Positions 35,613-45,764 of a DNA stretch of 64,000 bases are shown one piece after another. The first letter of the stretch is position 1; the number at the start of each line of letters is the position of its first letter. The stretch is from Streptomyces sp. HUAS YS2 (lineage in GTDB: Bacteria; Actinomycetota; Actinomycetes; Streptomycetales; Streptomycetaceae). The stretch spans positions 1,488,001-1,552,000 of the forward strand of contig NZ_CP137573.1 in assembly GCF_033343995.1 (NCBI RefSeq). The letters run 5' to 3'. Under the pieces are notes generated by a model. The model was not told the DNA's origin and made no database searches. It saw only the letters and a list, made by a program, of their open reading frames with translations. A program made the position numbers and the translations under genes.

Positions 35613-38450
35613 CTAAGCACGACCGCGCGGGTCCACGGCCGTCTCCCCCGAGTGCGCCGCCCTCGCCTCGGCCACGCTGCCGGCGAGCCGCGGTCCGAGC
35701 TCCTCCAGACTCTGCGGCTCACCGTCCCCGCGGGAGCCCGCGGCGTACGGCATGACCTCCTGGAACAGTTCGCGCAGTTCGGGGCGGGCGGCGCGGCACT
35801 GCTCGTCGCGCCCGTTGCTCGGCACCACCACGCGCACCCAGGGGCAAGCTCCGGCGTCCAGGTCGGCGAGCCTGCGCCGCCATGTCGGGTCGCCGAGGAG
35901 CCACGGGTCGAGGAGCAGCACGACCGGGTCCGGTGGCGGCTCGTCGGCGGACAACCAGGCCTCGGACTCCTCCCAGGCCCCGACCGACGCCTCCAGGTTC
36001 AGCGAGCGCACCAGGGACGCGGCGACCTCGCCGAGCGGGCGGCGGGAGTCGGGGTGGTACGGGTTCCAGCTCAGCGCGTCCTCCCCGTAGGGGTCGGGGG
36101 TGCGGCCGGGCGGGAGTTCGTGCCGCGAGGGCGCGGCGACGACGACGCGGACCCGCTCGGACCGGGCGCCGAAGCCGCCGAAGGCGCTGGGCGAGGCCCG
36201 GTAGTCGACCGGGGAGCCCGGCGGGAACGCGCTCTCGTGCGCCACGGCGACGATGCGCTTGGCGAGTTCGTACACCGCGCGTTCGTACTGCTCGGTGTGC
36301 GAGCGCGACCTGATCAGTCCGTAGAGTCCGTCGCGGGCGTACTCCTCACCGAACTCGCGGCCCGGCTGTCCCAGTCGCCTGGCCACCGCTGGCATCTGGG
36401 AGTCGGGGACCGGAACCCACAGGGCCGGCACGACGGCCTCGACCGCACGGTCCCGCTTCGCCTGCTCGTAGATCGTCCGCTGGCCGAAGGCGTACCACTC
36501 ACGTCCGCAGGTCTCGCTGGCGAAGTAGCGCGGCGAGTAGAGCGGAACGAAGACGTGGCAGGTGGCCAGCACTTCCCCGAGCCGTTCCGACCAGCCCGCA
36601 CCGGCCCGGATCTCCCGGTCCATAAAACCGGCCGGGGCTCCGGCCGGGAGGTCCGTCATGGCCATCACGTGGCCGGCCAGGTCGCGGAACAGCCGCTCGA
36701 CCCACAGGTCGGGGTCGGGTCCGCCACCCGAGACGCGTGGACTGTGCGCGTAGCTCAGGAAGAAGTACGGAGCGGGGGTGTCCGTGCGGCCCCGGGGTGC
36801 GACGTACGGGTACGGGTCCTCCGGTCCGTGGTCTTCCCGGTGATGCTTCGTCGTCGTCATCCGCAGCGCCGCCTGCGCCCGCGTCCAGGCCGCCGTGACC
36901 GTGGGGGTCTCCTCGGTCTCCGGCCGTACCTCGGCGATCGGCGGGCCCCCGGGGTCGATCTCCGCCTCGCCCCCGGGGGCCGGGGTCACGGCCGTGAAGC
37001 GGGAGCGCGCGTGCGGGTTCGCGTCGACGAACCGGGTGATCGCGTCGCGGACCCGCCGCGCGTCCCGCGCGCCGAGCCGGCCCTCGAGCCGCTCGCGGAC
37101 GCCGGCGCGGAACCGGAGCACGGGGTTGCCGTGGTCCTCCTCGCCGCGGTCGACGGAGACGAGCCCGCCGACGACGACCTCCGCCATGTCGGCCGGGGTG
37201 GCCTCGGGGACCAGTTCCTGGCGGACCAGGTGCAGCAGGGCGACGCTGAGTTCGGCGTACGAGGAGCAGAGCGCGGCCAGCCGGACCGCCGTGGTGGAGG
37301 CCCGGTGCAGGAAGGACTCGACCAGCTTCTCGCCGTCGAGTTCGGCGTCCTGGAGGATGCCGGGCCGTTCCATCAGGCCGGGCTGCGGCACCAGGACCGC
37401 CGCGCAGCCCTCGGGCGCGCCGCGCATCAGGGTGCGGGCCCAGCGGTCCACGGAGCGCGGGGTGAGGGAGACGACGGGCACCGGGACCCAGGGGTCGCGG
37501 GCGGTCTCGGCCGCGTACAGCAGCTCTTCGAGCAGCGGAGGCTCGGTGTACGGCAGGCGGACGTTGGCCGCGCCGGGCCGCGGTGGCGGGGCGGTGCGGA
37601 CGGCCGGCAGGTCGAGGCCGGAGTGCCGCCAGATGGCCGGCGGCAGCGGGTTGACGAGGACGGTCGGGACCGAGCGGGCCCAGCGGTGGATGCGGTCCCA
37701 GAGCCGGCTGTCGCCGGTCGCGGTGGCGACGCAGTCGGAGACGACGAGGACCAGGCGGCGGGAGGGCGGCTGCGGTAACGCGGGGGCGGGTGGAGGTTCG
37801 GGCAGTCGCTCCGGCTCGGGCTCCGGCTCCCAGGTGTTGATCTCCTGGACCCGCAGGGTGCGGAACACGCCGGTGCTGGCGAGCAGCCGGAGCAGTTCGC
37901 CGGTGGTGTCGGCCCAGACGGCCATGGTGGGCGAGCGGTCGAGGACGACCGTCAGGTCGAACCAGCGCTCGGGGGTGGGGCCGAAGACGGGCAGCAGTTC
38001 GCCGCTGCGGGCGAAGTCGGCGACGGTGCCGACGATGTCGAGCTGTTCCCGCCGCCCTCTGCGCCAGGGACGGCGCAACGGCCGCAGGGCGGTGGCGAGT
38101 TCGCGGGCGCGGGGCAGTGCGGCGGCGCGCGGCAGGGAGACCTTGCGGCCGGTGAGCGCGCGACCGGCCGGGGAGGCGGTGGGCTCGTACACGGGCTGTC
38201 GTGGCCGGTCCCGGCCCGGCCCGGCCTCGCGCGGGTCGACGGCGGGCCGTTCGTCGCCGGCCTCGGCGCGGCCCGCCGGGCGTGCGGTCTCCTCCGGCTC
38301 GTCCGGCCCCGACCGGGCGGCGAGCCAGAGGAGTTCGGCCACCGAGACGCCGTCGAGCCCGCGGCCGAGCGCGTGGAGCGCTCCGGCGACGGAGTCCAGC
38401 TCCGCCGGGCCGGGACGGGCGGCGTCCGGTGGCCCGCCCGGGTCAGGCAC
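35613..38450 (-). CDS. SAV_2336-type vWA domain fused to FxsC-like TIR domain
   Basis: A 945-residue multidomain protein. After a basic, disordered N-terminus, residues about 160-370 form a vWA-like domain: FDLTVVLDRSPTM supplies Asp171-x-Ser173-x-Thr175 of a MIDAS site and LVLVVSDC a later acidic strand. About 375-500 is helical (SAV_2336-like). Residues about 558-735 form a TIR domain (YFFLSYAHSP; VFVPLYSPRYFASETCGREWYAFG), with Glu651 in the usual NADase position. The C-terminal 180 residues (VRVVVAAPSRHELPPGRTPD...) resemble FxsC proteins. It uses GTG at 38450 (AAGGA upstream) and overlaps the MoxR stop by 8 bp. It would be the vWA plus effector arm of a MoxR-vWA-VMAP system. Confidence 0.82.
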   Translation of the reverse strand: MPDPGGPPDAARPGPAELDSVAGALHALGRGLDGVSVAELLWLAARSGPDEPEETARPAGRAEAGDERPAVDPREAGPGRDRPRQPVYEPTASPAGRALTGRKVSLPRAAALPRARELATALRPLRRPWRRGRREQLDIVGTVADFARSGELLPVFGPTPERWFDLTVVLDRSPTMAVWADTTGELLRLLASTGVFRTLRVQEINTWEPEPEPERLPEPPPAPALPQPPSRRLVLVVSDCVATATGDSRLWDRIHRWARSVPTVLVNPLPPAIWRHSGLDLPAVRTAPPPRPGAANVRLPYTEPPLLEELLYAAETARDPWVPVPVVSLTPRSVDRWARTLMRGAPEGCAAVLVPQPGLMERPGILQDAELDGEKLVESFLHRASTTAVRLAALCSSYAELSVALLHLVRQELVPEATPADMAEVVVGGLVSVDRGEEDHGNPVLRFRAGVRERLEGRLGARDARRVRDAITRFVDANPHARSRFTAVTPAPGGEAEIDPGGPPIAEVRPETEETPTVTAAWTRAQAALRMTTTKHHREDHGPEDPYPYVAPRGRTDTPAPYFFLSYAHSPRVSGGGPDPDLWVERLFRDLAGHVMAMTDLPAGAPAGFMDREIRAGAGWSERLGEVLATCHVFVPLYSPRYFASETCGREWYAFGQRTIYEQAKRDRAVEAVVPALWVPVPDSQMPAVARRLGQPGREFGEEYARDGLYGLIRSRSHTEQYERAVYELAKRIVAVAHESAFPPGSPVDYRASPSAFGGFGARSERVRVVVAAPSRHELPPGRTPDPYGEDALSWNPYHPDSRRPLGEVAASLVRSLNLEASVGAWEESEAWLSADEPPPDPVVLLLDPWLLGDPTWRRRLADLDAGACPWVRVVVPSNGRDEQCRAARPELRELFQEVMPYAAGSRGDGEPQSLEELGPRLAGSVAEARAAHSGETAVDPRGRA

Positions 38451-39417
38451 CGGAGAGGTCCTTCATCAGGAGCGCGATCAGCCGTTCGCGCTCGCCCCGG
38501 CCGCGCACCTTGGCCGCGCTCTGGGCGTCGGCGCCGTGGAGCAGGTGCAGGGTGCCGAGGAGCTGGTCGACGGCCACGCTCTCGCCCGCGGCCACACGTC
38601 GTACGAATTCGTTCACGAGCTCCGCCTCGGGTCCGTTCTCGGTCATCTCCAACTGAAGATGCCCACGCACCACTTCACGTATCAGGGCGGCCGTCGGTTT
38701 CGGCATCGTGTAGCGCACGCAGCGGCGCAGAAAGGGCGCGGGCAGTTCCTGCTCGCCGTTGCTGGTCATGACGATGAACGGGAACTCGGTGCACTGGACG
38801 TGGCCGCGCTCGACCCGGTACTTGTCGGCGCTGTCCCACATCCGCAGCTCGGCCACGTCCTGCCCCTCGCGGAGCAGTTCGGGGATGCGGAACTCGCCGC
38901 GCTCCAGGACCTCCAGGAGGTCGCCGGGCAGGTCGAGGTCGGACTTGTCGATCTCGTCGACGAGCAGGGCGCGCGGCCGCTCGGAGGGCAGCAGCGCGGT
39001 GCCCAGCGGCCCGAGGCCGATGAAGGCCGCGATGTCGTCGCCGTCCCCGGTGTCGGCTCCGGCCCGGGCCTTCTCCTGCTGGAGCCGGTGGGCGTGGATG
39101 CGGCCGAGGGCGTCGTACCGGTAGAGCGCGTCGGCGAGCGTGGCGCGGGAGGTGATGTGCCAGCGCAGCACGGGGCCGAGTGCGAGTTCGGCGGCGACCT
39201 GTTCGACGACGGTCGACTTGCCGGAGCCGGGGGTGCCGGTGATCAGCAGCGGGCGACGCAGTGCCAGGGCCGCGTTGACTGCCTCGACCAGGCCCTCGGG
39301 TGGCCGGAAGACGCTGGCGACGGGGCGGTTGGGGAAGGTGCGCCAGGGCGGCGGGGCGGGCAGCCGGGTGTCGGGCCGGCTCGTACCGTCGCCCCGGTAG
39401 TACGCGTTCCAGGTCAT
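38443..39417 (-). CDS. MoxR-type AAA+ ATPase
   Basis: A 324-residue AAA+ ATPase. Walker A is GTPGSGKST (residues 61-69), Walker B ALLVDEIDKSD, sensor 1 VMTSNGE, and the Arg finger region APFLRRCVRYTMP. This arrangement is that of MoxR-like chaperone ATPases that work with vWA partners, and the next gene encodes a vWA protein. The ATG at 39417 overlaps the caspase gene stop by 4 bp, and its own stop overlaps the vWA-TIR start by 8 bp. It would provide the NTP-dependent switch of the four-gene system. Confidence 0.9.
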   Translation of the reverse strand: MTWNAYYRGDGTSRPDTRLPAPPPWRTFPNRPVASVFRPPEGLVEAVNAALALRRPLLITGTPGSGKSTVVEQVAAELALGPVLRWHITSRATLADALYRYDALGRIHAHRLQQEKARAGADTGDGDDIAAFIGLGPLGTALLPSERPRALLVDEIDKSDLDLPGDLLEVLERGEFRIPELLREGQDVAELRMWDSADKYRVERGHVQCTEFPFIVMTSNGEQELPAPFLRRCVRYTMPKPTAALIREVVRGHLQLEMTENGPEAELVNEFVRRVAAGESVAVDQLLGTLHLLHGADAQSAAKVRGRGERERLIALLMKDLSGA

Positions 39418-41531
39418 GGCATCCCTTCGGGAGCGGTGTCGTCTCTGCGGGCGGGCGGCGGCCCGTTCCGGAAGGCTCCGCAGAAGCGGAGCCAGTCCGG
39501 GTCGTCCCAGACGGCCCGGAGGTCGGCGAGGTCGTCGTCGGCCTCCCGGTCGGCCCAGCGGTCCCGGTAGGCGTACGCGAGCGCGGCGGGCATGGCCCAC
39601 CACTTGCGGTCGAGGCAGCGGTGGCCGTCCTCGGCGCAGCCGGGGTCGGATCCGGCTCCGTCGTGGGGCCAGAGGAGGACGGGGGTGTAGGCGAGGAGCA
39701 TGTCGAGCAGGTGTGCGTCGGCGCCGGGGTGGTGGAGCAGGCCGAGCCCCCGGCGGTAGCGGCCGGTGCGGAGCTTGGCGCGCAGCACCTGTGCCTCGGC
39801 GACGTCGTCGCGGCCGAGCCAGTCGACGGGGGCGCGCCGGTCCTCGTCCAGCGGGTCGGACAGCACGTCCCAGCGCTCGCCGACGACCCGTTCGATGCTG
39901 CGCAGCACCGCGTCGGGGGTCAGGCGGCGGCTCCAGTGGAGTCTCACCTCGTAGCGGATACCCAGAAGCGCGGCGACTCCAGCCTCTTCGGGCCGCCAGT
40001 CCAGGAGCAGTCCGGCGGGCAGGGCGACGTCGACGCGTTCCAGCGGCAGGTCGAGCACGGCGCGGTGGTCCTCCGCCCAGGCGACGGCCTCCTCGATGGC
40101 GTACTCGGCGCCGGTCCGGTCGGCACCGGGGCAGGGGAAGCGTTCGTGGTGGAGCATCTCGCCGTCACGCAGCAGCCAGGCGTCGAGCTCCTCGGGCCAG
40201 TCGTCGGCCAGGGCGGCGTGCAGGCTGACGACGAGAGCGAGCCGCTGGTCCCGGACGCGGCGGGCGGCGTACGCGACGGCGGCGTTGAGTTCGGCGGTGG
40301 CGCCGCCGCGGGCGCCCCAGGCGTGCAGTTCGGGGGCGTCGGGGGGCCGGCCGCAGGCCCGGCCGAGGAGGGCGACGAACTTCGTCAGGCCGGGTTTCCA
40401 GTCGTCGTCGCCGGAGGGGTGGTTGAAGACGAGCTCGTCGACGATGTCGACGTCGGTGCGGAGCCGGTCCCCGGACGGCAGCCGGCCTTCGGCGGCGAGC
40501 AGGGTGTGCAGGGCGTGGCGCATGCGGGCGGTGGTGAGGTCGGCGTCGAGCCAGCTGCGGAGGAAGACGACCGTGCGGGCGGCGACGGCGAGCGCGTCGA
40601 GGACGGCGACGGCCCGGGCGCGGTCGGGGCCGCCGGGGCGGGCGAGCAGGTCCTTGCGGGCGGCGGCGAGTTCCGCGCCGTCGCCGGACGGGTCGGGGAC
40701 GGGCAGGCCGGGGTCGACGGCCCGGAGGGCGGCGGCCAGTTCGTCGAGGGCGAGCCGGCCGCAGAGCGCGCCGGGGGCCCGCCGGGCGCGTGGGTTGCGG
40801 GCGATCCAGACGGGAGCCCGGGCGGGTCCGGAGCCGTCGTAGACGAAGGTGGTGACGTCCTGTCCTGGCAGGGTGCCGTCGAGGGCCTGGGCGGCGTCGC
40901 CGACGTGGAGGACGGGGCCGTCGGTGCCGTCCGGGCCGCGGGCGATCAGGTCGGCGAGCCCGCGGGTGAAGGACAGGCCGGTGGCGGGCTGGGTGACGGC
41001 GGAGGCCATCAGCACCGCGAGCCGGGTACGCCCGTTGCGGGTGCCGCCGGTCAGCTCGTGGACGGCCGGCACCGCGCCGCCCGCGTGGCAGGTGTCGACG
41101 AGGGCGACCACGCCGGGTACGCGCGGGTCGTCGGCGGCCTCCGTCAGGAGTTCCCCGACGCCCACCGAGCCCGTCCGGACATCCTCGACGGACTCCTCCG
41201 TCATGAGGTGGAGGGCGCTGCTGCGGCCGGGTACGAAGCCGTGCCCGAGAAGGGCGAGGACGAGCACGGCGCGCCGCGCGCCGGCGTGCCGGACGGCGTC
41301 GGCGACGGCGGCCCGTACGTCGGCGCTGCGGATCCCGTCGCCGGCGATCAGCGCGGCCCGCCCGTCGGGCAGGCCGGGGTCGCAGCCGCCGAGTTCGGGG
41401 TCGGTGAGCACCTCGTACAGTCCGGCGGCGGCCTCCTCCAGGAGGTCGAGGCGCTCCATCCCCCGACACTGCGGCGCGATCACCAGCACGTGGCGCCGGG
41501 CCTCGGGGCCGCCGCCCGCGCGGACCCTCAT
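39414..41531 (-). CDS. caspase-like protease with VMAP-type C-terminal region
   Basis: A 705-residue protein. Residues about 1-240 are a peptidase C14 (caspase-like) domain with the His-Cys dyad His97 (ALLGHGF) and Cys148 (VDTCHAGGA). A linker leads to a region (about 260-705) rich in helices, with ALVVSLHAALADDW, LDWRPEEAG and a conserved-looking C-terminal WWAMPAALAYAYRDRW, which I read as a VMAP-C-like domain linking an effector to MoxR and vWA partners. The ATG at 41531 overlaps the hydrolase stop by 4 bp, and the protein begins MRVRAGGG. The frame extends to 42422 but that part is antisense to the hydrolase. Activated caspase would cleave cellular targets; the VMAP assignment is by context and needs a profile search. 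Confidence 0.78.
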   Translation of the reverse strand: MRVRAGGGPEARRHVLVIAPQCRGMERLDLLEEAAAGLYEVLTDPELGGCDPGLPDGRAALIAGDGIRSADVRAAVADAVRHAGARRAVLVLALLGHGFVPGRSSALHLMTEESVEDVRTGSVGVGELLTEAADDPRVPGVVALVDTCHAGGAVPAVHELTGGTRNGRTRLAVLMASAVTQPATGLSFTRGLADLIARGPDGTDGPVLHVGDAAQALDGTLPGQDVTTFVYDGSGPARAPVWIARNPRARRAPGALCGRLALDELAAALRAVDPGLPVPDPSGDGAELAAARKDLLARPGGPDRARAVAVLDALAVAARTVVFLRSWLDADLTTARMRHALHTLLAAEGRLPSGDRLRTDVDIVDELVFNHPSGDDDWKPGLTKFVALLGRACGRPPDAPELHAWGARGGATAELNAAVAYAARRVRDQRLALVVSLHAALADDWPEELDAWLLRDGEMLHHERFPCPGADRTGAEYAIEEAVAWAEDHRAVLDLPLERVDVALPAGLLLDWRPEEAGVAALLGIRYEVRLHWSRRLTPDAVLRSIERVVGERWDVLSDPLDEDRRAPVDWLGRDDVAEAQVLRAKLRTGRYRRGLGLLHHPGADAHLLDMLLAYTPVLLWPHDGAGSDPGCAEDGHRCLDRKWWAMPAALAYAYRDRWADREADDDLADLRAVWDDPDWLRFCGAFRNGPPPARRDDTAPEGMP

Positions 41532-42490
41532 CCGAGGCCCGCGGTGCCGATCAGCGCCTCCGCGACGGGCCCGGCGACGGCGGCCTGGGCCAGGTACTTG
41601 GTCGCGTTGTGCACCCACAGGCCGTCGGAGTCGATGCGGGCGCTGACTGGCCGGACGCCGGACGCGCCGGGGGCGAGGTCGCGTTCGAGGTGGGGGCGTA
41701 CGGCGATGACGTCGTCGCGGTCCCAGAAGTTGAGCCAGCGGAGGGTGCCGTCGGGGACGGCGGGCGGCTGCGGGCGGAGCCGGGGCAGGACCACGCCGCG
41801 CATCGCGATCGGGGATCCGAGGGTGACGAACAGCCGGACGTCGGCGCGGAGTTCGTGCAGGCACTCCAGGGCGACGACGGTCCCGAGGGAGTGCGCGACG
41901 ACGACGGCGGGGCCGTCGCCGACCGCCTCGGCGACCCGGGCGCGGATCCGCGCGTCGAGGGTGACGCCGGCCGCGTCGGGCTCGGTGCGGGCGAGATAGC
42001 GGGAGACCTGACCGAGATGACGAACCATCAGTTTCGGGGTGATCCACTCCCCCGCGCCGTCCCACGGGCGCAGCGACAGCAGCGTGGTGACCACGTTGAG
42101 CACCCGGCGCGCCAGGTCCGGTACGCCCTGCTGCTGACCGGTCGGCGCGGCCTCGGCGCGGGCGTGGGCGAGGATGCGCAGCTCCTCCGGATCCGCGCCG
42201 TCGCCCATCGCCAACTCGTTCGCCTCGTCGACCAGTTCGGTGACGAGGGCGGCGAGGAGTTCGGCTTCGGCGGGCGTGTCGTCGGCGCCCTGCGCCTGGG
42301 GCCGGCCGAACAGGTCCGCGTACGAGGCGAACGCGGCGTGCTCGCCGGGCGCCGCCTCCAGGGACCGGGCGAGCGCGGAGTGTCCGGCGGCCCGCATCCC
42401 GGCGGCGAGCGCGATGGTCCATCCGTCGAGTTCGGCAGCCGGGTCCCGCGGCCCACCGATTCCGTGCACGAACACCAGCCGTGGAGCCAT
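41528..42490 (-). CDS. alpha/beta hydrolase (lipase/esterase-like), first gene of the caspase-MoxR-TIR operon
   Basis: A 320-residue predicted serine hydrolase. LVFVHGIGG near the start is the oxyanion strand-loop and VVVAHSLGTVVAL carries the nucleophile elbow (Ala-His-Ser-Leu-Gly, with Ala in place of the usual first Gly). A His in GLWVHNATKYL near the C-terminus is a candidate catalytic base. It may hydrolyse lipids or esters. The start at 42490 has GGAGG six bases upstream; 42508 is an alternative with GGAGGG. It overlaps the caspase gene by 4 bp, so it belongs to the same unit. Confidence 0.8.
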   Translation of the reverse strand: MAPRLVFVHGIGGPRDPAAELDGWTIALAAGMRAAGHSALARSLEAAPGEHAAFASYADLFGRPQAQGADDTPAEAELLAALVTELVDEANELAMGDGADPEELRILAHARAEAAPTGQQQGVPDLARRVLNVVTTLLSLRPWDGAGEWITPKLMVRHLGQVSRYLARTEPDAAGVTLDARIRARVAEAVGDGPAVVVAHSLGTVVALECLHELRADVRLFVTLGSPIAMRGVVLPRLRPQPPAVPDGTLRWLNFWDRDDVIAVRPHLERDLAPGASGVRPVSARIDSDGLWVHNATKYLAQAAVAGPVAEALIGTAGLG

Positions 42491-42614
42491 CCCCCGCCTC
42501 CCCCGCATCAGGACTGTCCCTCCGGCAGGTTAACCGCCGGGAAGCGATGCCGTCACGCGTACCGACTCGACTACGACCAGGCCGAGTTCACGGGGCGATG
42601 CCCCGCGCGCGGCG

Positions 42615-42630
42615 CCGGGCCGGGGCCCGG
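42615..42630 (-). terminator. hairpin between amidase operon and conflict-system operon
   Basis: Seven-bp perfect arms CCGGGCC / GGCCCGG around GG, in the 184-bp gap after the amidase stop (42675). The same gap must hold the promoter of the hydrolase-caspase-MoxR-TIR operon; no clear -35/-10 was recognised. Confidence 0.45.
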
Positions 42631-42674
42631 ATCCCGCGGGCGTACCGCGGCCGGTTCGAGGCCGTCCCGGCCCG

Positions 42675-44096
42675 TCAGCGCGCCTCCGTCGGCCCCGCCG
42701 GCCCGGGCGGCCGGTGCTCGAACCACCTCAGGTCGTCCTCGAGTTGCGCGGCGAGCGAGATGAGCAGCGGCTCGCTGCCCGCCGGGCCGAGCAGCTGCGC
42801 GCCGACCGGCAGCCCGTCGGCCGTGAAGCCGGCCGGGACGTTGACACCCGGCCAGCCGAGCACGTTCCACGGCCAGGCGTACGGGCAGGCGGAGGCGATC
42901 GCGAGATCGGTGCGCCAGCCGGGCATCGCGTCGAAGGTCCCGATCCGCGGCGGCGGCACGGCGGTCGTCGGGGCGAGGAGAACGTCGTACGTGTCGAAGA
43001 TCGCGCCGATCCTGCGGTGCTGGCTCGCCTCGCGGGAGCGGGCGGCACGCAGGATCCGGCCGCCGAGCCGGTGGCCGGTGCGGGCGGCCTCCCGGGTGCG
43101 CGGGTCGAGCACCCCGGGCTCGGGGTGCCGATCGGCGTACTCGGCGATGCCCGCGGTGGCCCGGGGCAGGAAGCTCAGTCCGATCAGGCCGTACCGGGGC
43201 CGGGCCTCGTCGACGGTGTGGCCGAGCCGGGCGAGCGTGTCCCCGAGGTCCGCGACGGCCCGCCGGACGCCGGGGTGCAGCGGGTTGGCGGTGGCGGTGA
43301 ACGGCGGGCGCCAGGCGAGCGCGATGCGCAGCCGGCCGGGGTCGCGGCCCACGGCGGCGGAGGCGTCCACGGGCGCGGGCCGGTGCCGCTCGCCGGGGTG
43401 CGCTCCGGCGACCGCGTCGAGCAGCAGGGCCGCGTCGGCGACGGTGCGGGCGAGCGGGCCGTTGACGGTGAGGCCGTGGAAGCAGTCGTTGTAGGGGTGG
43501 ACGGAGACCCGGCCGCGCTGCGGCTTGATCCCGACGAGGTGGGTCCAGGCGGCCGGGATGCGGATGGACCCGGCGCCGTCGGAGCCGAGCGCCGCGGGCA
43601 CGAGCCCGGCGGCGACGGCCGCGGCCGAGCCGCCGGAGGAGCCGCCGGGCGTGTGGTCGGGGTTCCACGGGTTGCGGGTGGCGCCGAAGGCGTGGCCCTC
43701 GGTGAACGGCCACTGCCCGAGCTCGCAGGAGTTGGTCTTGCCGACGATCACCGCCCCGGCGGCGCGCAGCCGTCGCACGGCCTCGCCGTCGCGGTCCGCC
43801 GGGGGGATGTCCCCTGCGCAGCCGAAGGCGGTGGGCAGCCCGGCGACGTCGGTGTCGTCCTTGACCGCGACCGGAACGCCGAGCAGCGGCGCCCGCTCCC
43901 CCTTCGCGAGCCGCGCGTCGGCCTCTGCCGCCTCGGCGAGGGCGGCCTCGGGCCGCAGCACGCGGAAGGCGTTGAGGGTGGGCTGTGCGGCCTCGATCCG
44001 GTCGAGCGCGGCCTGCACGAGGGCGGTCGAGGTGACCGTGCCATCGGCCAACTGCCGTGCCTGTGCGGTCAGTCCGGTGTACTCGACCGTGGTCAC
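42675..44096 (-). CDS. amidase (amidase signature family)
   Basis: A 473-residue amidase-signature enzyme with the Ser-cisSer-Lys triad: Lys in GVPVAVKDDTD, the glycine/serine-rich GGSSGGSAAAVAAG, and the nucleophile region GSDGAGSIRIPA. It hydrolyses amides to acid and ammonia. It is the last gene of the pyrimidine/hydantoin operon, 33 bp after the NCS1 transporter gene, so it may deal with an amide or carbamoyl intermediate. The GTG at 44096 has GAGGGGG upstream; an ATG at 44114 is less well placed. Confidence 0.88.
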   Translation of the reverse strand: MTTVEYTGLTAQARQLADGTVTSTALVQAALDRIEAAQPTLNAFRVLRPEAALAEAAEADARLAKGERAPLLGVPVAVKDDTDVAGLPTAFGCAGDIPPADRDGEAVRRLRAAGAVIVGKTNSCELGQWPFTEGHAFGATRNPWNPDHTPGGSSGGSAAAVAAGLVPAALGSDGAGSIRIPAAWTHLVGIKPQRGRVSVHPYNDCFHGLTVNGPLARTVADAALLLDAVAGAHPGERHRPAPVDASAAVGRDPGRLRIALAWRPPFTATANPLHPGVRRAVADLGDTLARLGHTVDEARPRYGLIGLSFLPRATAGIAEYADRHPEPGVLDPRTREAARTGHRLGGRILRAARSREASQHRRIGAIFDTYDVLLAPTTAVPPPRIGTFDAMPGWRTDLAIASACPYAWPWNVLGWPGVNVPAGFTADGLPVGAQLLGPAGSEPLLISLAAQLEDDLRWFEHRPPGPAGPTEAR

Positions 44097-44129
44097 GGCA
44101 GCCCCCTCGTCCATGCGACTGCCGGAACC

Positions 44130-45659
<1,530 letters not shown>

Positions 45660-45764
45660 GGCGGCGGAGAACCCTTCGTTCGGGGACGGAACGAGGCCGT
45701 GCGGGGCGCGGGGGGTTCGTACGGGCGCGCGGGTGGGTGCGATGGCGGGACGGGTGCGTGCGGG

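Noticed and set aside
35613..42674. FxSxx-COOH peptide system
   Set aside because: The FxsC-like TIR protein suggested it, but no short peptide ending in F-x-S-x-x and no radical SAM maturase gene were found nearby.
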